64,000 nt of DNA from Beijerinckia sp. 28-YEA-48 (GCF_900104955.1 NZ_FNSI01000001.1:5552001-5616000), one strand, 5' to 3'; shown: positions 9,775 through 19,067, numbered from the stretch's first letter. Translations and numbers: made by a program. Notes: generated by a model not told the origin, from the letters alone.

Positions 9775-9993
9775 TGAGGCCATCGGATTCGCGAGATATG
9801 CCTTGCCGAGCTTGCGCACTTCCGCCTCCGTGATGAGGCGAGTTCTGCCGCGCTCCGGGTACTTCGGAATGTGGCGGCAAGGATTGGAGCCGTCCGGCCG
9901 CAGGCCCAAGAGCTCGGCGATATTAAACATCTTGCGCACAACGAAGAGGACGCGGTTGGCGTTGACCGGTGACTTCGACATTTTCTTTATGAG
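9769..9993 (-). pseudogene. Tyrosine integrase remnant, core-binding part
   Basis: The minus-strand translation contains VNANRVLFVVRKMFNIAEL, then GLRPDGSNPCRHIPKYP and a following LITEAEVRKLGKAYLANP. This is the core-binding to early catalytic region of phage-type tyrosine integrases of the DUF4102 class. The N-terminal arm domain is missing here but present at 13813-14046 on the same strand. The catalytic Arg-His-Arg-Tyr region is lost where the neighbouring regulator gene ends. It is a broken gene, not functional. Confidence 0.75.
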
Positions 9994-10090
9994 GTTCGAT
10001 GTCGGCGGGGCACATCGGGCGCTTTCATGTGGCCGTGCCCAACGGTTCGTCGCCAGCGCGGTGCGCGGAATATACATCGGCCGGCGTTGC

Positions 10091-10212
10091 TAGTGATAGA
10101 GCGGATTGAGCCCGAAGCTTTGTGGCTCGATTGATGAACTCGACCGGTGAGAGGCCTTTGAGGGTCTTGAAGCGGAGGGCGCAATTGCAGGCTGCGATGA
10201 AGTTCGCGAGGT
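10091..10212 (-). mobile_element. Transposase C-terminal remnant, IS481/IS3-like
   Basis: The minus strand reads HLANFIAACNCALRFKTLKG followed by LSPVEFI. This matches the conserved C-terminal end of IS481/IS3-type DDE transposases, which typically read NFIAAYNFARRLKTLKGLTP and then YEFI. Only about 40 residues remain, with no terminal inverted repeats visible. It lies between the integrase remnant and the third autotransporter, so it is a scar of past insertion in this zone. The family assignment is from memory of the motif. Confidence 0.7.
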
Positions 10213-10347
10213 GATCTCAAGCTACGCGTCGATGCATTTCTATCAGGGTTTTTCCCAATTGACGTTACGCCACGCTGACGTGTTGATTTATCTCCCATGA
10301 GACGGTGCGAATCGCTGGGCCAATCGTGCGAACGATGGGGGTGCGCC

Positions 10348-13300
10348 ATGAGCTTCTCGAATGTGGTCTCACCAATTGCTTCGTTCTGTTGGCAGGGCGG
10401 AGCGGCCGGCGCGCGCGGACGCGCTTTTGTATGCATGCGACATCTGCAATACGGCGCATCAATGCACGCGCTCATCTTGATCGCATCGAGCAACGCCCAT
10501 GCCCAATCTTGTTCGCCACCGGCGCCCGGCCAGATCGCCGCCAACGGGTGCGCCGCCATTGTGCCTGGCGGGACCTTCTCCACTACCGTGATCACAACGC
10601 CGGTGTTCCTCACGCAGAATGGGGGCTCGATCACCGCAACGGCGCCTGTGACGCTGAGCTCTACCGGCGACCTCTCCTTCGGCGCGCAGGCGCTGACCGG
10701 GGCCACGATCGTTTTGAACGGCGGATCCGTCATCACGAACGGCGCCGGCGGCAACAAGGGAACGCCGGCCCTGCGCGCCAACGGCGCGGGATCGTCCATC
10801 ACTGCGACCAACGTGGCGCTGAGTACGAACGGCGGTGGCTCATACGTCGTGATCTCCGAAAACAACGCGGCGATCACGCTCCATGGCGGCACGGTCGATG
10901 CGTTCAATACGGCCGTTCACGCCGCCGGCCTGAACACCGTCGGCAGCGGAACCACCGTTGGCGGCGGAGCAACCATCACGGCCGATCAGGGGCTGGTGAT
11001 CCGCGCCACTGATGTCGGCGCCTTTGCGACGGGCGGCACAATCAATCTCGACACAGTCACGATCACGGAGCGGGTTGCCGCCGCCGCAAACACATCAGGG
11101 CTTCGCGCCGACACCAACTCAGCGCTGGCGACATCGCCCGGCCTCATCAACGCCAATAACGTCACCATCACGATGACCGGCAACGCGTCGTCAGGCGTGC
11201 TGGCTGTCGGCGGCGGCAAGGTTGTATTGACCAACAGCTCGATCTCGACCACGGGGACGTCGGGTTTCGGGATGTCCGCGGCACAGATCGCGCCGACGTT
11301 TCCTGGCATTTTGCCCGTCATCGATGCAACCAATGTCACCGTGACGACGTCGGGAATTGCCGGGCATGGTGCGTTCGCATACAACGGCGCGATCATCAAT
11401 CTCAACACCGTCGACATCCGCACCTCGGGCGACACCGCCTACGGATTGAGCTCAGAAGGTTTCTTATTTTCGGGACCGCCGATCCTGACCGTACTCAACG
11501 GGACCAACGTCACGGTTCACACCACCGGACCGAACGCTTATGGCGCGGTCACCAACGAATCCGCCTTTATGAACCTGACCGACAGCACGATCTCTGCGAC
11601 AGGCGCGAACGCCGGCGGCGTTTTCGTCGGCGACACGGGGTCGGTCACAACGCTGCTGCGCACTACGGTCACGAGCGCCCAATTCGACGGCGGACGCGCG
11701 GCCGATTCCGGGCATCTCTTCGTCACCGACAGCTCGATTACTGGCGCGCGTCACGGCATCCGCTCGAATGGTGGCACGGCTGCCGATCCCAACATTGTTT
11801 CGGTCTCTGGCGGCGTTCTGACCGCCGTCAGCGGCGACGCCTTCAATGCACATGACACGTTCTCGAAAATCGATGTGCGAAATGGAACGATGATCTCGAA
11901 CGGCAGCGGAAACCTGCTGAACGTGATCAGTAATGACCCAGCGACCCTCATCAGCAACGTGGACTTCACGACCGCAAACATCGTGGCGAGCGGCAACATC
12001 ATCGCCGATGCCACGAGCATCGCCAACGTCGCCATCACAGCGAGCAGCAAGATCACCGGAATCGAGCTGAACACGTTCACGACCGTCGACGCCAGCAGCA
12101 CCTGGATCATGAATGGCAATTCGGATATCCATTCGCTGACGCTCGCCGGTCTCGTCGACTATACGCCACCGACCGGCGATTCGACGCTGCTGGCGAGCTA
12201 CAAGACGCTGACGACGCAGAACTACATCGGCCAAGGCGGCACGCTGGGACTCAATACGTTCTTGGGCGACGACAGCGCGCCATCGGATCGGCTCGTCATC
12301 AACGGTGGAACGGCGACGGGCAATTCATTCCTGCGCATCACGAATACCACCGGCCCCGGCGCACTGACGATCGCCAACGGCATCCTCGTGGTCGACACGA
12401 TCAATGGCGGCACGACGGTTCCTGGCGCGTTCTCACTCAGCCGTCCCGTCGTCGCGGGGCCGTTCGAATATAGGCTCTATCGTTCGAGCGTCGACGCCAG
12501 CAATCCGCAGGCCTGGTACCTCCGCTCGACGCTCGACTGCTCGCTGGCGCCGAACGCATCGGTCTGTCCGCCGACACCGCCCGGCCCGAATCCGCCCAGT
12601 CCGCCGATTCCCAACTTGCGCATCGAGACCTCGCTTTACGCCGCGATCCCCGCCATGGCGCTGCTCTATGGCCGCACGCTGCTCGACACGCTGCATGAGC
12701 GCGTCGGCGAGGAGGAGCCGCTTACGGTCGCACCGCTCTTCGAGGAGCGCGAAGTCTGGTGCAAGAACCCGGAGAAGAACTATCGCTGCGTCGTTAGCCT
12801 GCCTGTCAAGCAGGGTTCCTCGGGCGGAGGCGCGGCGGGAGGCCGCTACTTGACCTCAAGCTGGGGCCGTATCATCGGCATGCGTGGGGAACGCGACGGC
12901 GCGAGCAACGGAATCTTCGGCGCGGGGCCGCGTTATTCCTATGATTTCTTTGGCGTGCAGATCGGTCAGGACATCTACCGCCGCCAAGACAAGGACGGCG
13001 CGCGCGATTACGCCGGCCTTTATGTCGTCTATGGCGAGGCCAAAGGCCGCGTCACCCATTTCGACGGCCAGCGCGGCCGCAGTGATTTCACCGGCTACAC
13101 GCTCGGTGCCTACTGGACTCATTTCGGCGCGTCCGGCTGGTATCTCGACGGCGTCGCGCAGGTGACACGGTACGACGTGATCAGCACCGCCAACCGCGGC
13201 CTGCGCTCGCTCAACACCAATGGCGTCGGCTTCGCCGCCTCGCTCGAAGGCGGTTATCCCTTCCGCTTCTCCAACGGTTATTTCATCGAGCCGCAAGCGC

Positions 13301-13695
13301 AACTAGTCTATCAAAAGATCAATCTCAACGGCGCCAGCGACGGTGCGGCGATGGTGCGCTTCAGCGATGTCGATTCGCTCGCCGGGCGCATCGGCGTGCG
13401 CTTGGGCCGCACCTGGGCACTGGATAACGGACCGGCGCCGCGGCTGATCACGGCTTGGCTGCGACCGAACCTGTGGCATGAGTTCCGCGGCGATCCCAAA
13501 ACGGAATTCTCCTCGGCGACCGGCTTCATTCCGTTCCGGGCCGATCTCGGTGGCACTTGGTTCGAGATCAACGCCGGCATCAGCGGCCAATTGAACAAGA
13601 ATGTCTCGGTCTATGCCAACGCCTCCTATGAGACGCGTTTCACCGGCAGCTCTAGCGCCTATAACGGTAAGCTCGGCGTTCGGGTGAATTGGTAG
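10348..13695 (+). CDS. Autotransporter with proline-rich linker and outer-membrane beta-barrel
   Basis: Starting at the ATG at 10348, preceded by GGGGGTG, gives 1,115 residues; an in-frame ATG at 10297 lacks a ribosome site. A hydrophobic stretch ending SSNAHA near residue 52 is the likely end of an extended signal peptide. The passenger has beta-helix-type repeats (TNVTVTTSG, DSTISATG). A proline-rich linker (PPTPPGPNPPSPP, about residue 740) leads to an autotransporter barrel at about 832-1115 that ends in tryptophan (GVRVNW). It lies on the plus strand between two fragments of one integrase gene and beside an IS remnant, suggesting it arrived as an insertion. It is unlike the first pair in repeat type, so it is not a recent copy. 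Confidence 0.9.
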   Translation: MSFSNVVSPIASFCWQGGAAGARGRAFVCMRHLQYGASMHALILIASSNAHAQSCSPPAPGQIAANGCAAIVPGGTFSTTVITTPVFLTQNGGSITATAPVTLSSTGDLSFGAQALTGATIVLNGGSVITNGAGGNKGTPALRANGAGSSITATNVALSTNGGGSYVVISENNAAITLHGGTVDAFNTAVHAAGLNTVGSGTTVGGGATITADQGLVIRATDVGAFATGGTINLDTVTITERVAAAANTSGLRADTNSALATSPGLINANNVTITMTGNASSGVLAVGGGKVVLTNSSISTTGTSGFGMSAAQIAPTFPGILPVIDATNVTVTTSGIAGHGAFAYNGAIINLNTVDIRTSGDTAYGLSSEGFLFSGPPILTVLNGTNVTVHTTGPNAYGAVTNESAFMNLTDSTISATGANAGGVFVGDTGSVTTLLRTTVTSAQFDGGRAADSGHLFVTDSSITGARHGIRSNGGTAADPNIVSVSGGVLTAVSGDAFNAHDTFSKIDVRNGTMISNGSGNLLNVISNDPATLISNVDFTTANIVASGNIIADATSIANVAITASSKITGIELNTFTTVDASSTWIMNGNSDIHSLTLAGLVDYTPPTGDSTLLASYKTLTTQNYIGQGGTLGLNTFLGDDSAPSDRLVINGGTATGNSFLRITNTTGPGALTIANGILVVDTINGGTTVPGAFSLSRPVVAGPFEYRLYRSSVDASNPQAWYLRSTLDCSLAPNASVCPPTPPGPNPPSPPIPNLRIETSLYAAIPAMALLYGRTLLDTLHERVGEEEPLTVAPLFEEREVWCKNPEKNYRCVVSLPVKQGSSGGGAAGGRYLTSSWGRIIGMRGERDGASNGIFGAGPRYSYDFFGVQIGQDIYRRQDKDGARDYAGLYVVYGEAKGRVTHFDGQRGRSDFTGYTLGAYWTHFGASGWYLDGVAQVTRYDVISTANRGLRSLNTNGVGFAASLEGGYPFRFSNGYFIEPQAQLVYQKINLNGASDGAAMVRFSDVDSLAGRIGVRLGRTWALDNGPAPRLITAWLRPNLWHEFRGDPKTEFSSATGFIPFRADLGGTWFEINAGISGQLNKNVSVYANASYETRFTGSSSAYNGKLGVRVNW

Positions 13696-13812
13696 CGTTT
13701 GGGGCACGCACATGTTCTCGGTGCGCGAGCAATCCAGAGTATCGTAGAGAAAGCCGCAGCGCTGGTGACGCATGAGGCGTTCGCGCCGCGCCCAAGTCTG
13801 GCGCACGACGTT

Positions 13813-14046
13813 TCAAGCCGGCTGCGGCAAACGCGCGGCCGGCCCGACGATGATCTCTCCATAGGGACCGATGGCTGGCTTGCGCCGCTGACCATTGCTG
13901 GCGACATAAGCGACCATGAACGTTTTTCGGCCTGCTGGTGTGATCTTCACGAGAAAGCCCGGTATCATCGTATCGCGGGGTTCGTAATCGTGGTTCTTCG
14001 CGCCGGCGGCGTCAACAACCGTCTTAGTGATCTTGATTTTCGGCAT
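13813..14046 (-). pseudogene. Tyrosine integrase remnant, N-terminal arm domain
   Basis: From the ATG at 14046 the minus strand encodes MPKIKITKTVVDAA, then RDTMIPGFLVKITPAGRKTF and QRRKPAIGPYGEI. This is the DUF4102-type N-terminal domain of phage and island integrases. Homology stops after about 66 residues and the frame ends in an unrelated tail. The next part of the same gene is at 9769-9993 on the same strand. Roughly 120 residues between the two pieces are gone and the autotransporter gene sits in the gap. Confidence 0.78.
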
Positions 14047-14220
14047 TCCTAACCGCCGTTGAGGTTGGTTCCAGGTGCGGAATAGGTGCAGCGGGAAAGC
14101 CAACCGTGGTGTGTGTCCGGTTAGGTATGAAAAGATCGACTGCCGGAAAATCTGGTTTTGACGAACGGTTACCGGAAAATCGGATACCCCGGATAAACAG
14201 AGGATAGGTGATGTCTATCG

Positions 14221-14259
14221 CCTTAAAATTCCTCGGGTTCGACCCCGCCGTCCGCACCA
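14221..14259 (+). other. tRNA-Leu(UAA)-like 3' fragment, candidate attachment site
   Basis: The run CTTAAAATTCCTCGG resembles the anticodon loop and following stem of tRNA-Leu(UAA). It is followed directly by GGTTCGA and then CGTCCGCACCA, the usual T-loop and acceptor end of an alphaproteobacterial tRNA-Leu. The variable arm is missing and the T-stem does not pair, so this is not a working tRNA. It lies 175 bases from the start of the integrase N-terminal remnant, the arrangement expected of an att site made from a tRNA 3' end. Confidence 0.45.
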
Positions 14260-14550
14260 TTCCTTCGCCGCAGGCTTTACATTGGAAGCTCCGCAGGAAA
14301 TCCGCCGAGTAGACTGCTCGAAGTAGGGGAAGGCCAACGAGCAAATGTCCCAAGCCAATCCGGAGTCCAACCCTCCTCTGGGGAAGGTAGAGACTGGACG
14401 GCGATGTCTAAAGCTTTCAGGCTACGCGAAGTGGGAAAGAAATCGGTTTTATCGAAAATGTGAGCCGTTCTACGTTGGCACAAACTGCACATTACAACGG
14501 ATATGGAGTCAGCTAAGCTTCGAATGCTGTTGTGAGGAAAGGGGCTAACA

Positions 14551-14979
14551 ATGCCGTTTTCTAAATCAAAGAACGCTCGTCCTGCGTGCGCGACACCGAA
14601 GTTTGTTGCTGCGTCAACAGTCCTGATCGGTCTTGTATTATGCCGTGTCTAACCGGCCAGCCCACGCCGTGCCCGTCATGGCGATCTCCGCTTCAGAGAC
14701 GCCGGCGTCCGTCGCGGTCATGCCGTTGGCCCTCGCGGCAACGTCGCGGTCCGCCGGAGGACAGTCGTTCGTCCCGGCTGGAGGTGCGGTGTTCGCTGGA
14801 CGCGTCCTGGCTGGTACCGTTGGCCCGTAGGTGGGGCGATCGCCGCGGGTGCCGCGATCGGCTTCGCGTTAGCCGCGACCGCCGTCGCATGGGCCGGAGC
14901 AGCGCCAGCGCCTGGAATGTGTTGGTATTACACCGATGCCTCCCGCACATAGGGATTCTGGGACTATTGCCCTCAATAG
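14551..14979 (+). pseudogene. Small exported-protein gene with two in-frame stop codons
   Basis: One frame reads from an ATG at 14551, behind GGAAAGGGG, to a stop at 14977. It is interrupted by TAA at 14650-14652 and TAG at 14950-14952. The start looks like a signal sequence (TVLIGLVLC). The middle is Arg/Gly-rich and the end reads WPVGGAIAAGAAIGF, then PGMCWYYTDASRT-stop-GFWDYCPQ. I recognise this ending as a small exported-protein family common in Rhizobiales, with Gln where the TAG now stands. Conservation of one frame through both stops argues for recent decay. Confidence 0.65.
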
Positions 14980-15031
14980 CTGCACAGTTAAGGGCTCACC
15001 ATGGCGCATACAGGTGTTCAGGAACGTCAAC

Positions 15032-15193
15032 GAGGCAGTGTATCTGCCGGATGCGATGGTCTGGATCGCAGGCGGGACGTTTCGCATGGGCGCGGATTGT
15101 CACGATCCCGAAGACGCGCGGGATCATCGTGTGACGGTCGGCATGTCCGTTGCCCCGATCGGCCTTCAGATGAGCCTTTTGAGAAACAGATAG
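15032..15193 (+). pseudogene. N-terminal stub of a formylglycine-generating-enzyme gene
   Basis: The frame reads DAMVWIAGGTFRMGADCHDP and then EDARDHRVTVG. It parallels the N-terminus of the intact FGE at 31249-32238, which reads DMVWVPGGTFKMGSDKHYP and then EEAPVHRVSVDG. After about 40 residues the similarity ends and the frame stops at 15193. The rest of the enzyme, including the catalytic cysteines, is absent. It lies just upstream of a DUF1254 gene, echoing the association of FGE and DUF1254 genes further right. Confidence 0.65.
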
Positions 15194-15202
15194 GAGGATG
15201 TC

Positions 15203-16612
15203 TTGAATAGATTTGTTTGCGCTGCATTCGCTCTGCTTTTTGTGATGGTCCCGGCGTTGGCTCAGCCTTTGTCGTCGGAAGACCTCGCTCGCAGGAACGT
15301 CCAGCGGCGCGCTGTCGAGGCCGTCATCTGGGGCATGCCGGCTGTTAATTTCGACTTGATGTTCCAGGCCATGCTCAAAGCGGGCGGAAAGGAAAACCAG
15401 ATCGTCTATTGGTCGCGCCTGCTGGACTGGAAGAACCAGACACTTACCCCGAATCCGAGCACGATCTACTTTATGCCCTTCATCAACACCAAGGTGGCGG
15501 GGCCGATGGTGCTGGAACTACCGGCGGCCAAGGGTGGCTCGGTCACAGGGACTATAACGGACGCCTGGCAGAATGCTCTTGAAGACGTTGGCCCAGCCGG
15601 CGCCGATAAAGGGAAGGGAGGAAAATATCTCATTCTTCCGCCAGGCTACAGCGGCAAGGTACCGCCGGGCTACATTGTGCTCCGCGCGGCCACCTACATG
15701 ACGGGTCCCTTGCTTCGCTCCAACGTCACAGGCGGGAGTGCCGCCGACATCGCGAATGCGGTCGCTTATGGCAAGCGGATCAAGCTCTATCCGCTCTCGC
15801 GCGCTGCGACTCCGCCAGCGACGACATTTGTCGACGCGATCGATACTCTTTTCGACAGTACGATCCCCTACGACATTCGCTTGTTCGAAACGCTGGATCG
15901 TTTCGTGCAGAGAGAGCCGTGGCTGGATCGGGACAAGGCGATGATCGACCAGCTTAAATCGGTCGGCATCGAACAAGGCAAACCGTTCAATCCAGATGCA
16001 GATAAGCGGAAAGCTTTGGAACAAGCGGTGGAGGAAGCGAAAGGCTTGCTCGACGTTCGCTACGAAGCTCTCTTCACACCTTATTATCCAGGTGGTCGAT
16101 GGGCGCTGCCCGTTGCCCCGGATGTGGTCGAGGGGCTCGCAAATAATTTTTCGAAGCCTGGCGTTTATCCGGTCGATGATCGCGGTGCGTTCTATTCCTT
16201 TGCTTACTCCAGTGTGAAGCACCTCGGATCGGGGCAGTTCTATCTTGTGACGATCAAGGACAAAGCTGGCGAGCAATTCAACGGCGCAGAGACCTACCGT
16301 TTGACTATACCCGCTAACGTTCCGGTCTCCCTTTATTGGTCGGCAACGGCTTATGACCGGGGAACTCATGCCTTGATCAAGAATGTTTCGCGTACGAGCC
16401 GTGGATCGAACGTTCCGGACGTTCAAAAGAACTCGGATGGCTCGGTCGATCTTTACTTTGGGCCGAAAGCCCCTGCAGGCAAAGAACTGAACTGGGTGCC
16501 GACAGATCCACAGCGTGGCTTTGAGGTGATGATGAGATTCTATGGACCGAGAAAGCCGCTATTCGACAAGAGTTGGCGATTGCCAGATATCGAAAAGCTC
16601 GCGGCGCAATGA
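15203..16612 (+). CDS. Exported DUF1254/DUF1214 protein (copy 1)
   Basis: This 469-residue protein starts at a TTG, chosen because TAGGAGG lies 6 bases before it and the ATG just upstream is followed at once by a stop. A signal peptide ends at about VPALA (residue 20). The N-terminal half is DUF1254-like (AVEAVIWGMPAVNFDLMFQA, NPSTIYFMPFINT) and the C-terminal half DUF1214-like (SLYWSATAYDRGTHALI, FGPKAPAGKELNWVPT). The family is periplasmic or secreted and its activity is not established. A second DUF1254 gene begins right after it but is broken (16630). Two further intact copies are at 35.9-38.7 kb. Confidence 0.9.
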   Translation: MNRFVCAAFALLFVMVPALAQPLSSEDLARRNVQRRAVEAVIWGMPAVNFDLMFQAMLKAGGKENQIVYWSRLLDWKNQTLTPNPSTIYFMPFINTKVAGPMVLELPAAKGGSVTGTITDAWQNALEDVGPAGADKGKGGKYLILPPGYSGKVPPGYIVLRAATYMTGPLLRSNVTGGSAADIANAVAYGKRIKLYPLSRAATPPATTFVDAIDTLFDSTIPYDIRLFETLDRFVQREPWLDRDKAMIDQLKSVGIEQGKPFNPDADKRKALEQAVEEAKGLLDVRYEALFTPYYPGGRWALPVAPDVVEGLANNFSKPGVYPVDDRGAFYSFAYSSVKHLGSGQFYLVTIKDKAGEQFNGAETYRLTIPANVPVSLYWSATAYDRGTHALIKNVSRTSRGSNVPDVQKNSDGSVDLYFGPKAPAGKELNWVPTDPQRGFEVMMRFYGPRKPLFDKSWRLPDIEKLAAQ

Positions 16613-16629
16613 TGGACAGGAGGCTTATC

Positions 16630-16815
16630 ATGAAAAATTCAGCGATAACTGCTCTCATGCTCGCGTGCCTGATCCCCGCGACAGCATTTGCGCAGGCTCC
16701 CGTTCCGGTCACTATCGATAACTTGTCCGCGCCGAAACCGACCTCTACTGCCTGGCCCGGCAAGTGCGGGTCTTCGCTGCATCTGATAATGAGTTGAGTG
16801 GCGAAGATGGTTCGG
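16630..16815 (+). pseudogene. Truncated, frameshifted DUF1254-type gene (copy 2)
   Basis: An AGGAGG-preceded ATG opens MKNSAITALMLACLIPATAF, a good signal peptide, then QAPVPVTIDNL, a common beginning of DUF1254-family proteins. The frame is then lost by a one-base shift. Continuing in the shifted frame gives AETDLYCLARQVRVFAASDN, matching the usual family continuation. The remainder is missing because the convergent transglycosylase gene runs through the same bases from 16745. Only the 5' stub remains. Confidence 0.6.
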
Positions 16816-18289
16816 CTTCTTCCATCGTGCACACGCTGGGAGAGGGAGGAAGGAGGCGATAGCTGACGTAATATTTGTAAATATTGGACACGTAGTCGAC
16901 CGTTTCGCGCCCAACAGTCCGCGCTGCCGCATGTTCGACATTGTCGAACCAAAGATTGGGGTCGAGGCCTTGGGCTTTTGCCGCGCTCCTAAATTTTTTG
17001 AGGTTGCCGGGACCCGCATTATAGGCGGCAAATGCAAAGAGCATCTTTTCTCGATCCGGCAGGTTGGCGTCTTTGATATAGGTGGCGATAAGATATCGCA
17101 GATAGGCCGCGCCCGCCTGGATGTTCCTGCCCGCGTCCGTTTCAATGCCGGAGATCGCGATCGTCTTGTCCGCCGCGGTCGATGGCAGCAGCTGCATGAT
17201 TCCAACCGCGCCGCGAGGGCTGCGGCGGTGCTGATCGAGCTGCGATTCTTGAAATCCCTGTGCCGTCAGCATCAACCAGTCGAAGTTATAGGTGCCGGCA
17301 TGGGCGCGAAAGAAAGGTTCAAGTTCGGCAAAGCGCTGGGCCGCGTCGGCTGAATTGCTGTTCTTCAGCAGCTTGTCGTCTTTGAAGTAACGTTGCTTGA
17401 TATCGTTGCCTATTTTCGTGCCGACCTTATGTTCGGCGACGAATGCCGCGAGAATGGACGCAAGTTGCGGACTATTTTGACGGAAGGCCCAAGCGATGGA
17501 TTGCTCGCTGGCAATCGCGAGGTCGGAACGAACTTTGAGATTGTCGAGAATGGTGGCCCAAATTTCCGCCTTGTGGCTGTCGACGATGGCGAAGGGCAGC
17601 AGGCCGGCGTTGACCATCGTCAAAATATCCTCGTCCTCCAAATTTTCCTCAAGAGGGACGACGCGCAGCGGCTGAAGGGCCCGCGCTGTGAAATCCTGGT
17701 TTAGTTTCTCGAGATGGGTGGCGTAGCTGCTCGAAAGGCGAACAGGCACATCTCGTCCGGCGAGGTCATCGAGCGTCGTTAGTTGCGGGCTCGCTGGCCC
17801 TGTCACAACGATCTCACTGATCTTATCGGACCAGGAAGGCGCAAACGCCACTTGTGCTTGCCGCTCGGCTGTCACGGTCAGATTGGCCGCCGCGATGTCA
17901 CCGAGACCGGTCTTGAGTGCCGGCAGTATCTGGTCCCGCCGCGTTGGAACAAAGGCGACTTGGATGCGAAATGGCCCTGTCTTGTAACGTTTATTAAGCC
18001 AGTCTTCAAAGCGGCGACCAAGTTCCGCGCTCACACCAAGCTGGCGGCCACGGTCAATAAAAAAGAGCGTCTTACTGTAGGGGACAAGAATACGAATGAT
18101 GCGTCGCTCCCGCATGGCATCGAAATCGCCCAGCCAGGGCTTGACCAAAGGTAGGCCAAGGTTTGCGGACAAAGGCTGCGCAGCTGCGTGCCCCGGCGCC
18201 ATCGGAAGAGACAATGCGAGAAGCGCGGGGATCGTCAGTCCTCTGAAGAGGATGGCACTCCATAGCGAGATCGTGACACCGCGCTGCAT
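16745..18289 (-). CDS. MltF-type lytic transglycosylase with solute-binding domain
   Basis: From the ATG at 18289, which follows GGATGGAAA and lies just after the upstream gene ends, this gives 514 residues. An ATG at 18382 would overlap that gene. A signal peptide ends near PGHAAA. A periplasmic solute-binding domain (SBP_bac_3 type, about residues 55-300) precedes an SLT domain in which QGFQESQLDQ carries the catalytic Glu (about residue 348) and GAVGIMQLLPSTA and FAAYNAGPGN follow. It should cleave peptidoglycan glycan strands at the envelope. The last roughly 30 residues are encoded antisense to a broken DUF1254 gene, so the C-terminal tail may be non-native. Confidence 0.88.
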   Translation of the reverse strand: MQRGVTISLWSAILFRGLTIPALLALSLPMAPGHAAAQPLSANLGLPLVKPWLGDFDAMRERRIIRILVPYSKTLFFIDRGRQLGVSAELGRRFEDWLNKRYKTGPFRIQVAFVPTRRDQILPALKTGLGDIAAANLTVTAERQAQVAFAPSWSDKISEIVVTGPASPQLTTLDDLAGRDVPVRLSSSYATHLEKLNQDFTARALQPLRVVPLEENLEDEDILTMVNAGLLPFAIVDSHKAEIWATILDNLKVRSDLAIASEQSIAWAFRQNSPQLASILAAFVAEHKVGTKIGNDIKQRYFKDDKLLKNSNSADAAQRFAELEPFFRAHAGTYNFDWLMLTAQGFQESQLDQHRRSPRGAVGIMQLLPSTAADKTIAISGIETDAGRNIQAGAAYLRYLIATYIKDANLPDREKMLFAFAAYNAGPGNLKKFRSAAKAQGLDPNLWFDNVEHAAARTVGRETVDYVSNIYKYYVSYRLLPPSPSVCTMEEAEPSSPLNSLSDAAKTRTCRARQ

Positions 18290-18368
18290 AGTTTTTCCAT
18301 CCAGCTCTGTAGCGAAAGCGATCAACTGGTTGTCGCCTGATGGATTATCAGGGCAATGCCATCCCTGC

Positions 18369-18809
18369 TTATTTGAAACCAATCAGCACGCCATCGGCGC
18401 CCAACGACAATTGCAGGCCTTGTCGGCGGGTATCGAGGTTCATGGTAACGCCCTTGCCGTTTTTCAACCAGATGCTGCCGCGCCCTTGGCGGCCAATCGC
18501 CCACCCTTCGCGGAGTTGAACATACGCGCCTGCGAAATCAGCGAGCCGTGTCAATCCGTAGACGCGGCCACGCGCCGTCAGCTTTGACGCGCCAATTCCT
18601 CCCAAACCCAGTCCGCCAACCGTGATGCCATAGGAGCGGCCACGAAAATTAAGCGTGCCGCCGCCGACTTCACCAGATCCGATGAAAGCCACTTGGATCT
18701 GCTCGATATAGACCGTGCCCGTTTGCGGACCTAGCTGCCGTGGTTGCGCGATCGCTGGAGCAGCGACAAGGATCGCGGCGGCGCCGAGCAGCAATTTAAA
18801 AACGTTCAT
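18369..18809 (-). CDS. Small exported glycine-rich protein of unknown function
   Basis: The start at 18809 is chosen because AAGGAG lies 8 bases before it; an ATG at 18815 is too close to that site. The product is 146 residues, with signal peptide MNVFKLLLGAAAILVAAPAI. A mature part follows with TVYIEQIQVAFIGSGEVGGG and GGLGLGGIGASKLTARGRVY, and it ends LSLGADGVLIGFK. The alternating Gly/hydrophobic pattern suggests an all-beta fold. I do not recognise the family with confidence. It precedes the lytic transglycosylase gene on the same strand by 79 bases, so the two may be co-transcribed. Confidence 0.75.
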   Translation of the reverse strand: MNVFKLLLGAAAILVAAPAIAQPRQLGPQTGTVYIEQIQVAFIGSGEVGGGTLNFRGRSYGITVGGLGLGGIGASKLTARGRVYGLTRLADFAGAYVQLREGWAIGRQGRGSIWLKNGKGVTMNLDTRRQGLQLSLGADGVLIGFK

Positions 18810-19067
18810 TGCCATACTCCTTATTCCAACCCGACTGCGGTCGGTTCTGTTTGCGGGCTGTACGATTTTCACATTGCCGCTCTTTGCGATATCAAGCCTC
18901 GGCGTGGGAGCCTGATGGTACGGGCATCGTCCCTGGCTGCTCTATCCGGTAAAACCCGTGGCACGCATGGGGGCTTCCCCTAACTTGTCGAGAGGCGAGA
19001 TCGCTGATTGGCAAATCGATCCAGGAGGGCTCATCGTCGATTTGAGCGTGCGCTTGTGGCGGCTCGG

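Noticed and set aside
14221..14259. A functional tRNA-Leu
   Set aside because: There is no 5' acceptor strand or D-arm, and the T-stem does not pair. It is only a 3' fragment.
14345..14548. Plus-strand 67-codon open frame
   Set aside because: It has no ribosome site or recognisable family and lies in a region of gene fragments.
18957..18975. Sigma-54 promoter resemblance (TGGCACG...GGGCT)
   Set aside because: The GG to GC spacing is one base too long and no fitting gene follows.
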